A DNA stretch of 64,000 bases from UBA7398 sp963978235 (GTDB taxonomy: Bacteria > Actinomycetota > Actinomycetes > Nanopelagicales > Nanopelagicaceae), in the NCBI GenBank assembly GCA_963978235.1, contig CAXBQM010000001.1:1-64000 (forward strand), read 5' to 3'. Numbering within the stretch: the stretch's first letter is position 1; every line of letters begins with the position of its first letter. Made by a program: the position numbers and the translations under genes. Shown here piece by piece: positions 7,328 through 16,567 of the stretch. The notes below the pieces were generated by a model. It was not told where the DNA came from and made no database searches. It saw only the letters and a program-made list of their open reading frames with translations.

Positions 7328-8365
7328 TCAGCTCGAAATATGCCGGGCTATCTCTGCAATAGATCGTCGTAACGAAGAACGCGGAGCAACCTCTTTGATG
7401 GTCGTGTGATGAGTACGAGCACGTGCAGTCACCGCATGATCCAACGGGATAATAAATTTCGCGCCAGGTGCTCGTTCTTTAAAGATTTTTTCATGTGCGC
7501 GATACCAACGTGAATTACCAACCTGATTGAGAACAAATATCAATTCTTGTCGAGCCGGTAAATTTCTTCGCTCAGTAAGGAATTTCTCGAGCTGGGCAAG
7601 TGAGCAATCATCTGCCTTCACTACGTACAGCAAGGTTGCGCAGCTCTCTAACCATTGTGCTTGTTGTCGACCTTCTAAACGACGATCGGTCATGATTTCA
7701 TTGATTTTTTCGATCGAACCGATATCGATCACGTACCGTCGATGAGGTTCAATATCCGTGAGCGAAAAATCGGTTTCGGTCAGTATGTGAAAGCTTGGCG
7801 AGAGATTAAATCGCTTCTCTTCCCGCCAACTCACTTCATGGAGACCTAACTCAAAGATAACGCTTGCATTGTTGCGATCAGAGTCAATGAGTGAGATTGG
7901 TTCACTCTCGGATAGTTCTTGCGCAAGATTGAGCGCAAGCATAGTTCGACCGGGTGCGCCTGCGGTTCCCGTGACGCCGATCGCTTTCACTAACCGCCGC
8001 TGCGGGAAATTTGGTCGGTGAAGAAGTGGCGTACGAATTTGGGTTAAAACAAGTGCGTTAATTGCTTCGGCGGTTTTAGGTAAATGATCAGGGTCAAGAA
8101 TCACACATGTTAAAGATTCACTTTGCAACGCCATCAACTCTCGTTGACTAAACCTTAATAGATCTTTACTGACAACAAGTACCCACCGTTCATTGGTATC
8201 TACTTCATTGTTGCAATATTGAATGACCTGTTCACATGAAATAGCGCGTAATCGAATATCGTTGCCCGAGTTATATAACGTCCGTGAAATTTCCGCTTCG
8301 ATATCAGGATTTCCAATTGCTGTAATGACATTGATACCCGTCGATTGCGCCTCAGAATTAGACAT
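7328..8365 (-). CDS. CpaE/MinD-like P-loop ATPase with deviant Walker A
   Basis: A 345-residue protein with a receiver-like N-terminal region (about 10-115) and a MinD/ParA-type ATPase domain (about 127-345), the arrangement of CpaE-like proteins. The P-loop is VTGTAGAPGRTML (residues 131-143): both signature lysines of the MinD family (KGG...GKT) are absent, with Arg140 in the usual lysine position. SLIDSDRNNASVIFELGL resembles the family's Walker A' region. The start overlaps the SAF gene by 8 bp, so the two are one operon. Related SAF/ATPase pairs occur in other actinobacteria; no pilus (tad) genes are nearby. Its role is unknown. Confidence 0.8.
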   Translation of the reverse strand: MSNSEAQSTGINVITAIGNPDIEAEISRTLYNSGNDIRLRAISCEQVIQYCNNEVDTNERWVLVVSKDLLRFSQRELMALQSESLTCVILDPDHLPKTAEAINALVLTQIRTPLLHRPNFPQRRLVKAIGVTGTAGAPGRTMLALNLAQELSESEPISLIDSDRNNASVIFELGLHEVSWREEKRFNLSPSFHILTETDFSLTDIEPHRRYVIDIGSIEKINEIMTDRRLEGRQQAQWLESCATLLYVVKADDCSLAQLEKFLTERRNLPARQELIFVLNQVGNSRWYRAHEKIFKERAPGAKFIIPLDHAVTARARTHHTTIKEVAPRSSLRRSIAEIARHISS

Positions 8366-8969
8366 GAGAGATAAGAAGGATTCGATGGTCGGATATCTTG
8401 GAGATCACTGGCAAGACATTGTGTGTACGAAGATTGACTACGACGCCGACACTTCCACTGAGATCACCGCTTCGATCAACGGAAATAACTGTTGTCGCTA
8501 CTGCTATTAATTCCGAATTATCTACGCTGAGAGAACTTTGAGAATTTTTGGCTAACGCGTAAATATCGACGATTGAACCACGTTCAACATTGGCTGGTAG
8601 ATCATGGCTAGCAATTTCCAGTGGAACATAGCGACAATCAACTTCAATAGTGGAATCGAGAAGAGCGGTGGTTGGGATTAATTCACCTTCGCCAATGTGC
8701 TGATTAACAATCGTGCCAATGAGTTCTGCTTGGGAGGAGAAATAGCGCTCGGAATTTCCGGGAAGTAGCGCGCGGGCAGCTTTTAAATCTGACTCTTCGA
8801 TTACAGCGCCGGCCGAAAGTTCATGCGCTGCGCTCCACAGTAAAACAGTTCGATTGGCTTCATGGGCGATAAGAATTGCTGCAATGAATGCGATAACTAA
8901 GACCACACTTCCCAGAATTGATCGTTGATAGCGTCGGAAATTTCTCGGTATTGGGATTATTTTCTGCAT
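8358..8969 (-). CDS. SAF domain membrane-anchored protein (CpaB-like)
   Basis: About 203 residues: a short basic N-terminus, one membrane segment (SILGSVVLVIAFIAAILIA) and a SAF domain beginning AAHELSAGAVIEESDLKAARAL, as in CpaB/FlgA-type proteins. The frame is open further upstream: GTG at 9068 (236 residues) and ATG at 8990 are alternatives. I chose ATG 8969 because TATCCA lies 6 nt before it and because the protein then starts right before its membrane anchor. It is co-transcribed with the CpaE-like ATPase (8-bp overlap), suggesting a joint envelope function. Confidence 0.78.
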   Translation of the reverse strand: MQKIIPIPRNFRRYQRSILGSVVLVIAFIAAILIAHEANRTVLLWSAAHELSAGAVIEESDLKAARALLPGNSERYFSSQAELIGTIVNQHIGEGELIPTTALLDSTIEVDCRYVPLEIASHDLPANVERGSIVDIYALAKNSQSSLSVDNSELIAVATTVISVDRSGDLSGSVGVVVNLRTHNVLPVISKISDHRILLISHV

Positions 8970-9092
8970 TGGAGATGGATAACTCAGCATGGCGATTAAG
9001 TGACTCTCGTTATTCACACTCAACCAAAAGGGTGAGAAAATCTCGTCTCCACATGGGATTTCTCGCACGAATTAAATATCCAGAATCCAGAG

Positions 9093-9593
9093 ATGAAAAA
9101 TCTCGTTATCCAAGAAATATATCGACCCGACTCAGATAGCCATATTTGGAACCACCCAGCGTTAGCGCTCTTTCCGAAACGAATCGAACCGCAAAAGAAT
9201 CCTGCTTCTTCACGACTCTTTTTAGTGCCAAGTACTTTTGGCGAAATTTACGAGCAAGAAGTTGCGCCACTTGCAACACCTAAAAGTGAATTACCTGATT
9301 TAAATATTTGGGTGAAGCGATTTACGATTACTGTATTAGAAATTTGGAGCGGAAGACGAACTCCAATCCAGGTATCGCGGTGGTGTCATCGAACGATTTA
9401 TCACGATTTATTGAAGAAAATTGGAAAATTCAAGTCAGCGCTACAAATTAGAAAAATTTATATCTCTGAACCAATTGAAGGAGTTGGTGAGGTTGTTGTC
9501 ACGTTACGAATTGGTGAGCGAATTCGTTCACTAGTGATGCGAATTGAAGGCGTTGATCACAAGTGGTTGTGTACGGAGCTATTTCTTATTTAA
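9093..9593 (+). CDS. Rv3235 family protein (DUF6459-like)
   Basis: A 166-residue protein of unknown function. The C-terminal half (FTITVLEIWSGRRTPIQVSR, GVGEVVVTLRIGERIRSLVMRIEG and WLCTELFLI) matches the pattern of the actinobacterial Rv3235 family, usually encoded beside secA as here. It converges on secA, and the two stop codons share one TTAA. The N-terminal 55 residues look unstructured. The ATG is 6 nt from CAGAAT, a weak leaderless hexamer. Confidence 0.72.
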   Translation: MKNLVIQEIYRPDSDSHIWNHPALALFPKRIEPQKNPASSRLFLVPSTFGEIYEQEVAPLATPKSELPDLNIWVKRFTITVLEIWSGRRTPIQVSRWCHRTIYHDLLKKIGKFKSALQIRKIYISEPIEGVGEVVVTLRIGERIRSLVMRIEGVDHKWLCTELFLI

Positions 9594-12274
9594 TGAGCGC
9601 TGCCATGGCAGCGTTTGTACTTCTTCCCCGAACCACATGGGCATGGTGCATTTCGAGAGACCTCGCCACCTTTAGTTGCAGTTACTGGGGTCGCGCTACC
9701 TGATTCACTAGGAGCGGTGTATCGAAGTTGCTGCGGTGCATCTGGTTGCTGTAAACCTTTTGCTTGCACATTTTCATCTTCAATGGAGACTTCCACATTG
9801 AATAAGTAACCAACCATCTCTTCTGCGATTGAATCCATCATCGCGCTGAAGAGTTCAAAACCTTCTTTTTGATATTCAACAAGTGGATCGCGTTGCGCCA
9901 TGGCACGAAGTCCGATTCCTTCTTGCAAATAATCCATCTCATAAAGGTGTTCGCGCCACTTACGATCGAGAACCGAAAGCAGAATCTTTCGTTCGAGTTC
10001 GCGAAGGACATCTCCGCCCAACGTATTTTCTCGTTCTGAATATTTCGCTTGAGCATCGTTCATTACCCGCTCAATAATTGTTTCGCTATCTAAACTTTCT
10101 CGCCCACCAAATTCTCGTTCAATATCTTCAATCGTAAATGAGATGGGATAGAGCGATTTTAAAGCGCTCCACAATTTCTCCAGATCCCAATCTTCAGGGA
10201 AACCTTCCGCGGTAGCAGCGGCGACGTATGCTGAAACAGTATCGTCGATAAATTCCTTCACTAATTCGCTGATGTCTTTGCCTTCCAAAACTTCACGACG
10301 CTCGCGATAGACCACTTCACGTTGCCGGTTCATCACATCGTCATATTTCAAAACATTCTTACGCATCTCAAAATTCTGTGATTCGACTTGTGTCTGTGCC
10401 GAGCGAATTGCATTGGAGACCATCTTCGATTCAATAGGTTGATCTTCTGGGATACCGGCAGCTGTGAGGAACCTTTCCACCATTCCAGAATTGAAACGAC
10501 GCATTAATTCATCTTGTAAGGAGAGATAGAAACGAGATTCGCCAGGATCACCTTGTCGACCAGATCTACCACGCAACTGATTATCGATTCGACGAGATTC
10601 GTGTCGTTCTGTTCCCAATACGTAGAGACCACCGAGAGCTACAACTTCTTCATGTTCTTTCGCGACTGCCGCTTTCTGTTTTGCAATCTCTGCTGGCCAT
10701 TCACGTTCGTACTCTTCGGCGTTATCGACTGGCGATATGCCTCGTCGTTGTAATTCAAAATCAGCCATGAACTCTGGGTTACCACCAAGCATGATGTCGG
10801 TACCACGACCTGCCATGTTTGTTGCAACTGTTACTGCGCCAAGTGTTCCCGCTCGAGCAACAACTGCTGCTTCTCGTTCATGTTGTTTTGCGTTGAGCAC
10901 TTCATGCGGAATACCGCGTTTACGTAGCGTCTGTGAAAGAACTTCTGAATTTTCAACTGAGACGGTACCAACAAGAACTGGTTGGCCTTTTCTATGGCGT
11001 TCAACGATGTCATGTGCGACCGCCTCAAATTTTCCAGCTTCAGTTTTGTACACCAAATCGGATTGATCAATTCGACACATAGTTCGATTCGTAGGAATCG
11101 GTACCACGCCGAGTTTGTAAATCTGCATAAATTCAGAGGCTTCGGTCATAGCGGTACCAGTCATGCCAGATAACTTCTCGTAAAGTCGGAAGTAATTTTG
11201 GAGAGTGATAGTCGCAAGAGTTTGATTTTCATCCTTGATATCAATGCGTTCTTTAGCTTCAAGTGCTTGGTGAAGTCCTTCGTTGTATCGTCGACCTTGC
11301 AACATACGCCCCGTATGTTCGTCAACAATGAGAAGTTCGCCTTGCATGACAACGTAATCTTTATCGCGCTTAAAGAGTTCTTTCGCTCGAATAGCGTTAT
11401 TGAGATAGCCAATCATTGGAGTATTGACCGCTTCATAAAGGTTCTCAATTTTGAGTAGTTCTTCTACTTTGGTAACGCCCTCATCAAGCACACCAACAGT
11501 TCGTTTCTTCTCATCAACTTCATAATGAGTATCTCGAATGAGTCGACTCGCAATATTGGCAAACTCTACGTACCACTTTGTGGCTTTATCCGCGGGGCCA
11601 GAAATAATAAGCGGAGTACGAGCTTCATCAATCAAAATTGAGTCCACTTCATCGACGATGGCAAAGTGGTGTTGGCGTTGTACGCAATCACTCAAATTCC
11701 ATGCCATGTTGTCGCGAAGATAATCAAAACCAAATTCATTATTTGTTCCGTAAGTTATATCTGCGTTGTACTGTTCGCGCCGCTCATGGGGCGTCATCGA
11801 AGCGAGAATTACGCCGACTTTTAAACCGAGGAATCGATGAACTCGACCCATCCACTCACTATCGCGTTCGGCAAGGTAATCATTTGTCGTAACAACGTGA
11901 ACGCCTTTACCTGTAAGTGCATTGAGATATGCCGGCAATGTCGAGACTAAAGTTTTTCCTTCACCCGTTCGCATTTCCGCAATATTTCCGGAGTGCAGTG
12001 CGGCCCCACCCATTATTTGCACGTCATAGTGGCGTTGGCCGAGCGTTCGTTTTGCTGCTTCTCGAACCGTCGCAAATGCTTCTGGTAATAAGTCATCTAA
12101 ATCTTCACCAGCGCTTAAACGTGCTTTGAATTCTTCGGTTTTGCCTCGTAGTTGATCGTCGCTGAGCACTTGTATCTGCGCTTCGCACGCGTTGACTTCG
12201 GCTGCTATTCGTTCTAATCGCTTAAGGGTACGTCCTTCCCCGGCACGTAATATTTTGTCGAGGATCGCTACCAC
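9590..12274 (-). CDS. secA: Protein translocase ATPase SecA
   Basis: The motor ATPase of the Sec export pathway, 894 residues from the chosen start. It has MRTGEGKTL (Walker A, about 101-109), IVDEVDSILIDEARTPLIISG split across the DEAD-like motor, GRSGRQGDPGESRFYLSL in the second motor domain, and a C-terminal SEC-C zinc motif (CPCGSGKKYKRCHG). The frame stays open to 12349, but that extension overlaps comF by 70 bp and does not resemble SecA. GTG at 12274 gives MVAILDKILRAGEGRTLKRL, the normal SecA N-terminus, 4 bp after the comF stop. The hibernation factor gene that often sits here is absent. Confidence 0.97.
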   Translation of the reverse strand: MVAILDKILRAGEGRTLKRLERIAAEVNACEAQIQVLSDDQLRGKTEEFKARLSAGEDLDDLLPEAFATVREAAKRTLGQRHYDVQIMGGAALHSGNIAEMRTGEGKTLVSTLPAYLNALTGKGVHVVTTNDYLAERDSEWMGRVHRFLGLKVGVILASMTPHERREQYNADITYGTNNEFGFDYLRDNMAWNLSDCVQRQHHFAIVDEVDSILIDEARTPLIISGPADKATKWYVEFANIASRLIRDTHYEVDEKKRTVGVLDEGVTKVEELLKIENLYEAVNTPMIGYLNNAIRAKELFKRDKDYVVMQGELLIVDEHTGRMLQGRRYNEGLHQALEAKERIDIKDENQTLATITLQNYFRLYEKLSGMTGTAMTEASEFMQIYKLGVVPIPTNRTMCRIDQSDLVYKTEAGKFEAVAHDIVERHRKGQPVLVGTVSVENSEVLSQTLRKRGIPHEVLNAKQHEREAAVVARAGTLGAVTVATNMAGRGTDIMLGGNPEFMADFELQRRGISPVDNAEEYEREWPAEIAKQKAAVAKEHEEVVALGGLYVLGTERHESRRIDNQLRGRSGRQGDPGESRFYLSLQDELMRRFNSGMVERFLTAAGIPEDQPIESKMVSNAIRSAQTQVESQNFEMRKNVLKYDDVMNRQREVVYRERREVLEGKDISELVKEFIDDTVSAYVAAATAEGFPEDWDLEKLWSALKSLYPISFTIEDIEREFGGRESLDSETIIERVMNDAQAKYSERENTLGGDVLRELERKILLSVLDRKWREHLYEMDYLQEGIGLRAMAQRDPLVEYQKEGFELFSAMMDSIAEEMVGYLFNVEVSIEDENVQAKGLQQPDAPQQLRYTAPSESGSATPVTATKGGEVSRNAPCPCGSGKKYKRCHGSAH

Positions 12275-12278
12275 TGGC

Positions 12279-12950
12279 CTATCGTATTCGCATTTGCTGG
12301 GGTGATGCACACGCGGCAATTCCACCGAGAATAGTGGCCTTGGCAACATTAAGGGCAGAAAACGCTGCTTTTAAGGTAGCACCGGTCGTGATGACATCGT
12401 CAACTATCACCGTGGGAATATCAATTTTCTCGCGAACCATCAGTGCGTGATCCATGTTCCGTAATCTTTGATTCATTGTTAAACCAGATTGATCGCGCAC
12501 TTTACGCTGATGTATCAGTACATCGTGAATCTCTAAGGAAATTCGTGGCTTACTTTTAGAAGTGGTGTTCTGTAGTGCAACAAATTCCTGCAACAGATCA
12601 ATAATAAAGTTTCTACCGCGCCGTCGAATCGCTTCTTTTGATGAAGGTACAGGTACTAACGCAACTTTGGGTTCAGTGATGTGTAACAACGAAAAAGCAG
12701 ACCACAGAGATAACGCTAATGATTTGTGCGCGCTCCGAATACCGCGTTCTTTTGCCCGCAAAATAATTCTTGCCGATGCTTCGTTATAGACATAACCGGC
12801 AGCGACCGCTTCCGAAAATCCATAAATAGGTTTGCCCGATGAACTTAAAAGGTGCGCACACCGGGAACAGATTGGGATAGATGATTGAGCACATAATTCA
12901 CACGTGGTTGGAAAAATCAAAGACTTTAATGCATCTATAATTTGGTACAT
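12279..12950 (-). CDS. ComF family phosphoribosyltransferase-like protein
   Basis: A 223-residue ComF-type protein: an N-terminal zinc ribbon (Cys17/Cys20 and Cys28/Cys31), LVPVPSSKEAIRRRGRN, and the PRPP-binding loop VIVDDVITTGATL at 181-193. ComF proteins in competent bacteria help single-stranded DNA uptake; in actinobacteria the role is unproven, and the gene is the counterpart of Rv3242c between lpqB and secA. Here it follows mtrB directly. TACAAA lies 6 nt before the ATG, a partial match to the leaderless hexamer. Confidence 0.9.
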   Translation of the reverse strand: MYQIIDALKSLIFPTTCELCAQSSIPICSRCAHLLSSSGKPIYGFSEAVAAGYVYNEASARIILRAKERGIRSAHKSLALSLWSAFSLLHITEPKVALVPVPSSKEAIRRRGRNFIIDLLQEFVALQNTTSKSKPRISLEIHDVLIHQRKVRDQSGLTMNQRLRNMDHALMVREKIDIPTVIVDDVITTGATLKAAFSALNVAKATILGGIAACASPQQMRIR

Positions 12951-13019
12951 AGAACATTTGTAACGTATTAAATTAAATCGGAAATCTAATTTTTTCGTTG
13001 AGTGGAGAAGTAGCGGGTG

Positions 13020-14546
13020 TTAATGATGGATGGGCAATTGCGTTAAATCATCACCAAACTTCTTGGGAATTGTTAAAGTAAAATGTGCACCTTGATTGAG
13101 TTCACTCCATAACGTGATTCGTCCATTATGAAGTCGCGCATCTTCTTGCGCGATGGCTAGTCCTAGTCCAGTTCCGCCGCGCGCGCGGGAGCGTGACGTA
13201 TCAGCTCGCCAAAATCGATCAAAAACTCGATGGTGATTCTGTGGATCAATCCCCACACCGTGATCTCGCACGCCAATGGAGAGCGATTTATCATCTGCAA
13301 TCACCGAGACATTGACTGCCTTTCCTTCCGAGTGCTCAATTGCGTTGGTCAGTAAATTTCGAACAATTCGATTGATTCGTCGCGGATCTATCTGGGCCGA
13401 GAGATCCTCGCCAACACTCTCCAAAGTCAAACTCGTCGAACGATCGCTAGCTACTAGAGCGAGATCATCCATACATTTGCTAACTAATTCTCGAACGTTG
13501 GTGATCTCCGGTTTTACATTGGCCACATCTGCATCAAATCGACTTACTTCAAGTAAGTCTTCAAGGAGTTTTTCAAATTTATCAATTTGCGCCAATAACA
13601 ATTCAGTACTTCTGCTTATTGCCGGATCAAAACTATCTCGTGCATTAAAAAGGAGATCGGATGCCATTCGAATAGTGGTTAATGGCGTGCGAAGTTCGTG
13701 TGAAACATCAGAGACGAATTGCTGTTGGACGCGTGAGAGATTTTCTAATCGTCTGATTTGCTCTTCAATAGAACGAGCCATGTCATTAAAGGATTGACCC
13801 AGTCTGCCGATTTCGTCTTTACTTTGGATATCTAATCGAAGATCGAGGGCACCAGTTGTAAGTTTTTCAGCAGTAGCTGCAACATTTCGTATCGGCTCCA
13901 GTATTTGACGGAGCGTTAACCACGTGACAAAAGTAATTAAAATAAGTAGCGCAAATCCAGTCAACCAAAGATAATTCCTAATCAAATCTAAGGCTTTCAA
14001 TTGTGGTTCTAAACTGAAGAGCACATACATTTCATATGTTCCAGACTTTGATACTTGAATCTCTTCACCAACAGCTACCGATGGAACCAATTTTCCGCTG
14101 GCATATTTGGTATTAACAATCTCCCATGAAATGTTGCTCGTTGAAGCGACCTTCTCGCGTAATGAATTGGTGATTGAAGTGAGCGAAATTTTGTTAGATA
14201 CCGCGTCGATGGGTACTTCTGGATCAATATTTTGTAATCCTCTTACTAAAATAATTTCCCGACTTGAAATATCACTTCCGATCGCTTGTGAATTAACAAT
14301 CTCTTTTGCCGTACGTTGAAGTTCTGAATCAGTTCTGCTGGAAGCAAGTAATCGAGTTTGAGCAAAATAGATGGTGTAGACAGCTTCCGAGATTGCCGAG
14401 TCGACCTTTTCTTCTTTAATACCCGCTGAAATTCGTGCAAAAAGCGTCGTTCCGACCAGGCCAAGCACTACAGATGTCAGAAGGACAATGGAAAGAATTA
14501 CTTTTAGCGTCAGCGAACGTCGAATTCGTTCGGTCATCGAATCCAT
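13020..14546 (-). CDS. mtrB: Sensor histidine kinase MtrB
   Basis: A 508-residue membrane kinase pairing with MtrA to control cell wall turnover and division. Two membrane segments (about 14-36 and 191-212) flank an extracellular sensor domain. A HAMP domain (about 212-265), the H-box SDVSHELRTPLTT with His283, and a HATPase domain (NAIEHS, RDHGVGID, GGTGLGLAIAQEDARLHNG) follow. The start overlaps the mtrA stop by 1 bp (TAATG type). In most actinobacteria lpqB, encoding a lipoprotein that tunes MtrB, follows immediately; here a 69-bp gap leads straight into comF. Confidence 0.95.
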   Translation of the reverse strand: MDSMTERIRRSLTLKVILSIVLLTSVVLGLVGTTLFARISAGIKEEKVDSAISEAVYTIYFAQTRLLASSRTDSELQRTAKEIVNSQAIGSDISSREIILVRGLQNIDPEVPIDAVSNKISLTSITNSLREKVASTSNISWEIVNTKYASGKLVPSVAVGEEIQVSKSGTYEMYVLFSLEPQLKALDLIRNYLWLTGFALLILITFVTWLTLRQILEPIRNVAATAEKLTTGALDLRLDIQSKDEIGRLGQSFNDMARSIEEQIRRLENLSRVQQQFVSDVSHELRTPLTTIRMASDLLFNARDSFDPAISRSTELLLAQIDKFEKLLEDLLEVSRFDADVANVKPEITNVRELVSKCMDDLALVASDRSTSLTLESVGEDLSAQIDPRRINRIVRNLLTNAIEHSEGKAVNVSVIADDKSLSIGVRDHGVGIDPQNHHRVFDRFWRADTSRSRARGGTGLGLAIAQEDARLHNGRITLWSELNQGAHFTLTIPKKFGDDLTQLPIHH

Positions 14547-15238
14547 TACTTACCTCGAGATCCGCTGGCTCCCGCTTTGTATCCAATTCCGCGAACTGTG
14601 GTGATGATGGCGGGATTTTCTGGATCGTGTTCTACTTTCGCACGAAGTCGTTGTACATGAACGTTCACTAATCGCGTATCAGTCGAATGTCGATAACCCC
14701 ATACTTCATTAAGCAGGGCTTCTCTGGTAAATACTCGGCCAGGCTCTTTGGCAAGCGCGACAAGAAGATCAAACTCCAAACGAGTGAGTGGGATCTCTTT
14801 TGAAGCACGGGTAATGGTGTGCTCGACAACATCAATAGAGATATCACCTAATGTCAGGATTCCCTTTACATCTGAAGAAGTTCTACGCAATCTCGTTTTG
14901 ATTCGAGCAACAAGTTCGCTTGGTTTAAAAGGCTTCACCATGTAATCGTCTGCCCCGGCTTCTAAACCAAGGACAATGTCATGGGTATCGCCTTTTGCAG
15001 TCAACATCACTATTGGAATCTGAATTGCATGTTCTCTAATTTGGCGACAGACTTCCACGCCATCTAGTCCGGGCAGCATGACATCAAGCAGAATCAAATC
15101 TGGCGGATTATTCTTCACAACATCGAGTACTTCATCGCCTCGACTAACTAAATCAACTTCAATCCCAACACCGTTGAGAACAATGCCCAACATCTCTGCA
15201 AGGTCTTGATCATCATCGACGACCAATACCGAAGTCAT
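14546..15238 (-). CDS. mtrA: DNA-binding response regulator MtrA
   Basis: A 230-residue OmpR/PhoB-type regulator. The receiver domain has the acidic pocket VVDDD (7-10), phospho-acceptor Asp52 in LILLDVMLPGLDG and the conserved LTAKGD lysine. The C-terminal winged helix includes REALLNEVWGYRHSTDTRLVNVHVQRLRAKVE. MtrA controls cell wall hydrolase and division genes in actinobacteria. ATG and the sahH stop overlap by one base, and mtrB overlaps by one base on the other side, so sahH-mtrA-mtrB is translationally coupled. Confidence 0.97.
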   Translation of the reverse strand: MTSVLVVDDDQDLAEMLGIVLNGVGIEVDLVSRGDEVLDVVKNNPPDLILLDVMLPGLDGVEVCRQIREHAIQIPIVMLTAKGDTHDIVLGLEAGADDYMVKPFKPSELVARIKTRLRRTSSDVKGILTLGDISIDVVEHTITRASKEIPLTRLEFDLLVALAKEPGRVFTREALLNEVWGYRHSTDTRLVNVHVQRLRAKVEHDPENPAIITTVRGIGYKAGASGSRGK

Positions 15239-16518
15239 TAGCTACCGTGTTCCCATGAGTTGAGATATTCAACTTGCGCCGGAGTGAGAGTATCAATTTC
15301 ACTTCCCATGCTCTGCAACTTTAGGCGCGCAACTTCTTTATCAATCTCAGTTGGAACGTTGTGAACTCCTGGCGTCAGATGCTTCGCTTCTTTAACAAGA
15401 TATTCCGCAGTGAGTGCTTGATCTGAGAATGACATATCCATCACTGCTGCTGGATGGCCTTCTGCTGCGCCAAGATTTACGAGGCGACCTTCAGCAACAA
15501 GCAGAATACGGCGACCGTCTGAAAGAACATATTCATCCGTTTGATGGCGAATTCGAGCATTCTTCTTCGTCGCATATTTCTCTAACCATGCGACATCAAT
15601 TTCAATATCAAAGTGGCCAGAGTTAGCGAGTATTGCTCCATCTTTCATCAATGAGAAATGCTCTGAGCGAAGCACATCGCGATTACCAGTTACAGTAATG
15701 AATACATCGCCAATTTTTGCTGCGTCGTACATCGGCATGACTCGATAACCTTGCATCAAAGCATCGAGCGCCTTTGTTGGATCAATTTCGGTAACGACAA
15801 CATCAGCACCTAAACCTTTTGCACGTTCTGCAACGCCTTTTCCGCAATATCCAAAACCGGCAACGACGAGTACTTTTCCGGCAAGTAATTGATTCGTTGC
15901 TCGGAAAATAGCATCAAGTGTTGATTGCCCGGTTCCATATCTGTTATCAAACATATGTTTGGTATCTGTATCGTTCACAGCAATCATGGGGAAAGTAAGT
16001 GCGCCATCTTTTGCCATTTGATGGAGTCGAATGACGCCAGTTGTTGTCTCTTCGCAGCCACCGGCAATATTTGGCAAAAGTTCTTTTCGAGTTGTATGCA
16101 AGGTATTTACTAAATCGCAACCATCATCAAAAACTTGGTGAGGCTGAATATCAAGTGCGGCATTGATATGTTTGTAGTATCCATCTCGATCAATACCATT
16201 TCGAGCAAAGACAGAAATTCCATATTCGTGAACAAGCGCGGCAGCGGTGTCATCTTGGGTGGAGAGTGGGTTTGATGCACAGAGCGCAATTTCTGCTCCG
16301 CCGGCTTTCAGCGTTCGCATTAAATTAGCGGTCTCGGTAGTCACATGCATACACGCTGAGATGCGCACACCTTTAAATGGCTGTTCTTTTGCAAATCGAT
16401 CTCGGATTTGAGCAAGCACCGGCATATTGCGTTCCGCCCACTCGATGCGTTTCTTTCCTTCCGCCGCAAGGGCTGGATTGGCAATGTCATGTGCGATTGC
16501 GGTCGTTAATGGATTCAC
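15238..16518 (-). CDS. ahcY: Adenosylhomocysteinase (S-adenosylhomocysteine hydrolase), short form
   Basis: A 426-residue cytosolic enzyme that splits S-adenosylhomocysteine into adenosine and homocysteine, relieving product inhibition of methyltransferases. NAD-binding VVAGFGYCGKGVAERAKGLGA lies near 219-239; ISACMHVTTETANLMRTL and NDTDTKHMFDNRYGTGQS are substrate-site signatures. The C-terminus ends VEYLNSWEHGS, and the protein is clearly shorter than the roughly 490-residue mycobacterial enzyme, resembling the shorter archaeal/Thermotoga-type form. The GTG start has a good GAGGAG ribosome site 9 nt upstream. It heads the sahH-mtrA-mtrB set, a conserved actinobacterial neighbourhood. Confidence 0.95.
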   Translation of the reverse strand: MNPLTTAIAHDIANPALAAEGKKRIEWAERNMPVLAQIRDRFAKEQPFKGVRISACMHVTTETANLMRTLKAGGAEIALCASNPLSTQDDTAAALVHEYGISVFARNGIDRDGYYKHINAALDIQPHQVFDDGCDLVNTLHTTRKELLPNIAGGCEETTTGVIRLHQMAKDGALTFPMIAVNDTDTKHMFDNRYGTGQSTLDAIFRATNQLLAGKVLVVAGFGYCGKGVAERAKGLGADVVVTEIDPTKALDALMQGYRVMPMYDAAKIGDVFITVTGNRDVLRSEHFSLMKDGAILANSGHFDIEIDVAWLEKYATKKNARIRHQTDEYVLSDGRRILLVAEGRLVNLGAAEGHPAAVMDMSFSDQALTAEYLVKEAKHLTPGVHNVPTEIDKEVARLKLQSMGSEIDTLTPAQVEYLNSWEHGS

Positions 16519-16567
16519 AGGTAAGAGCTCCTCTTATATGGCACGTATATTTAGCGAGAGCCGTACT

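Noticed and set aside
12275..12349. N-terminal extension of SecA
   Set aside because: It overlaps comF by about 70 bp and does not resemble SecA; the GTG at 12274 gives the normal family start.
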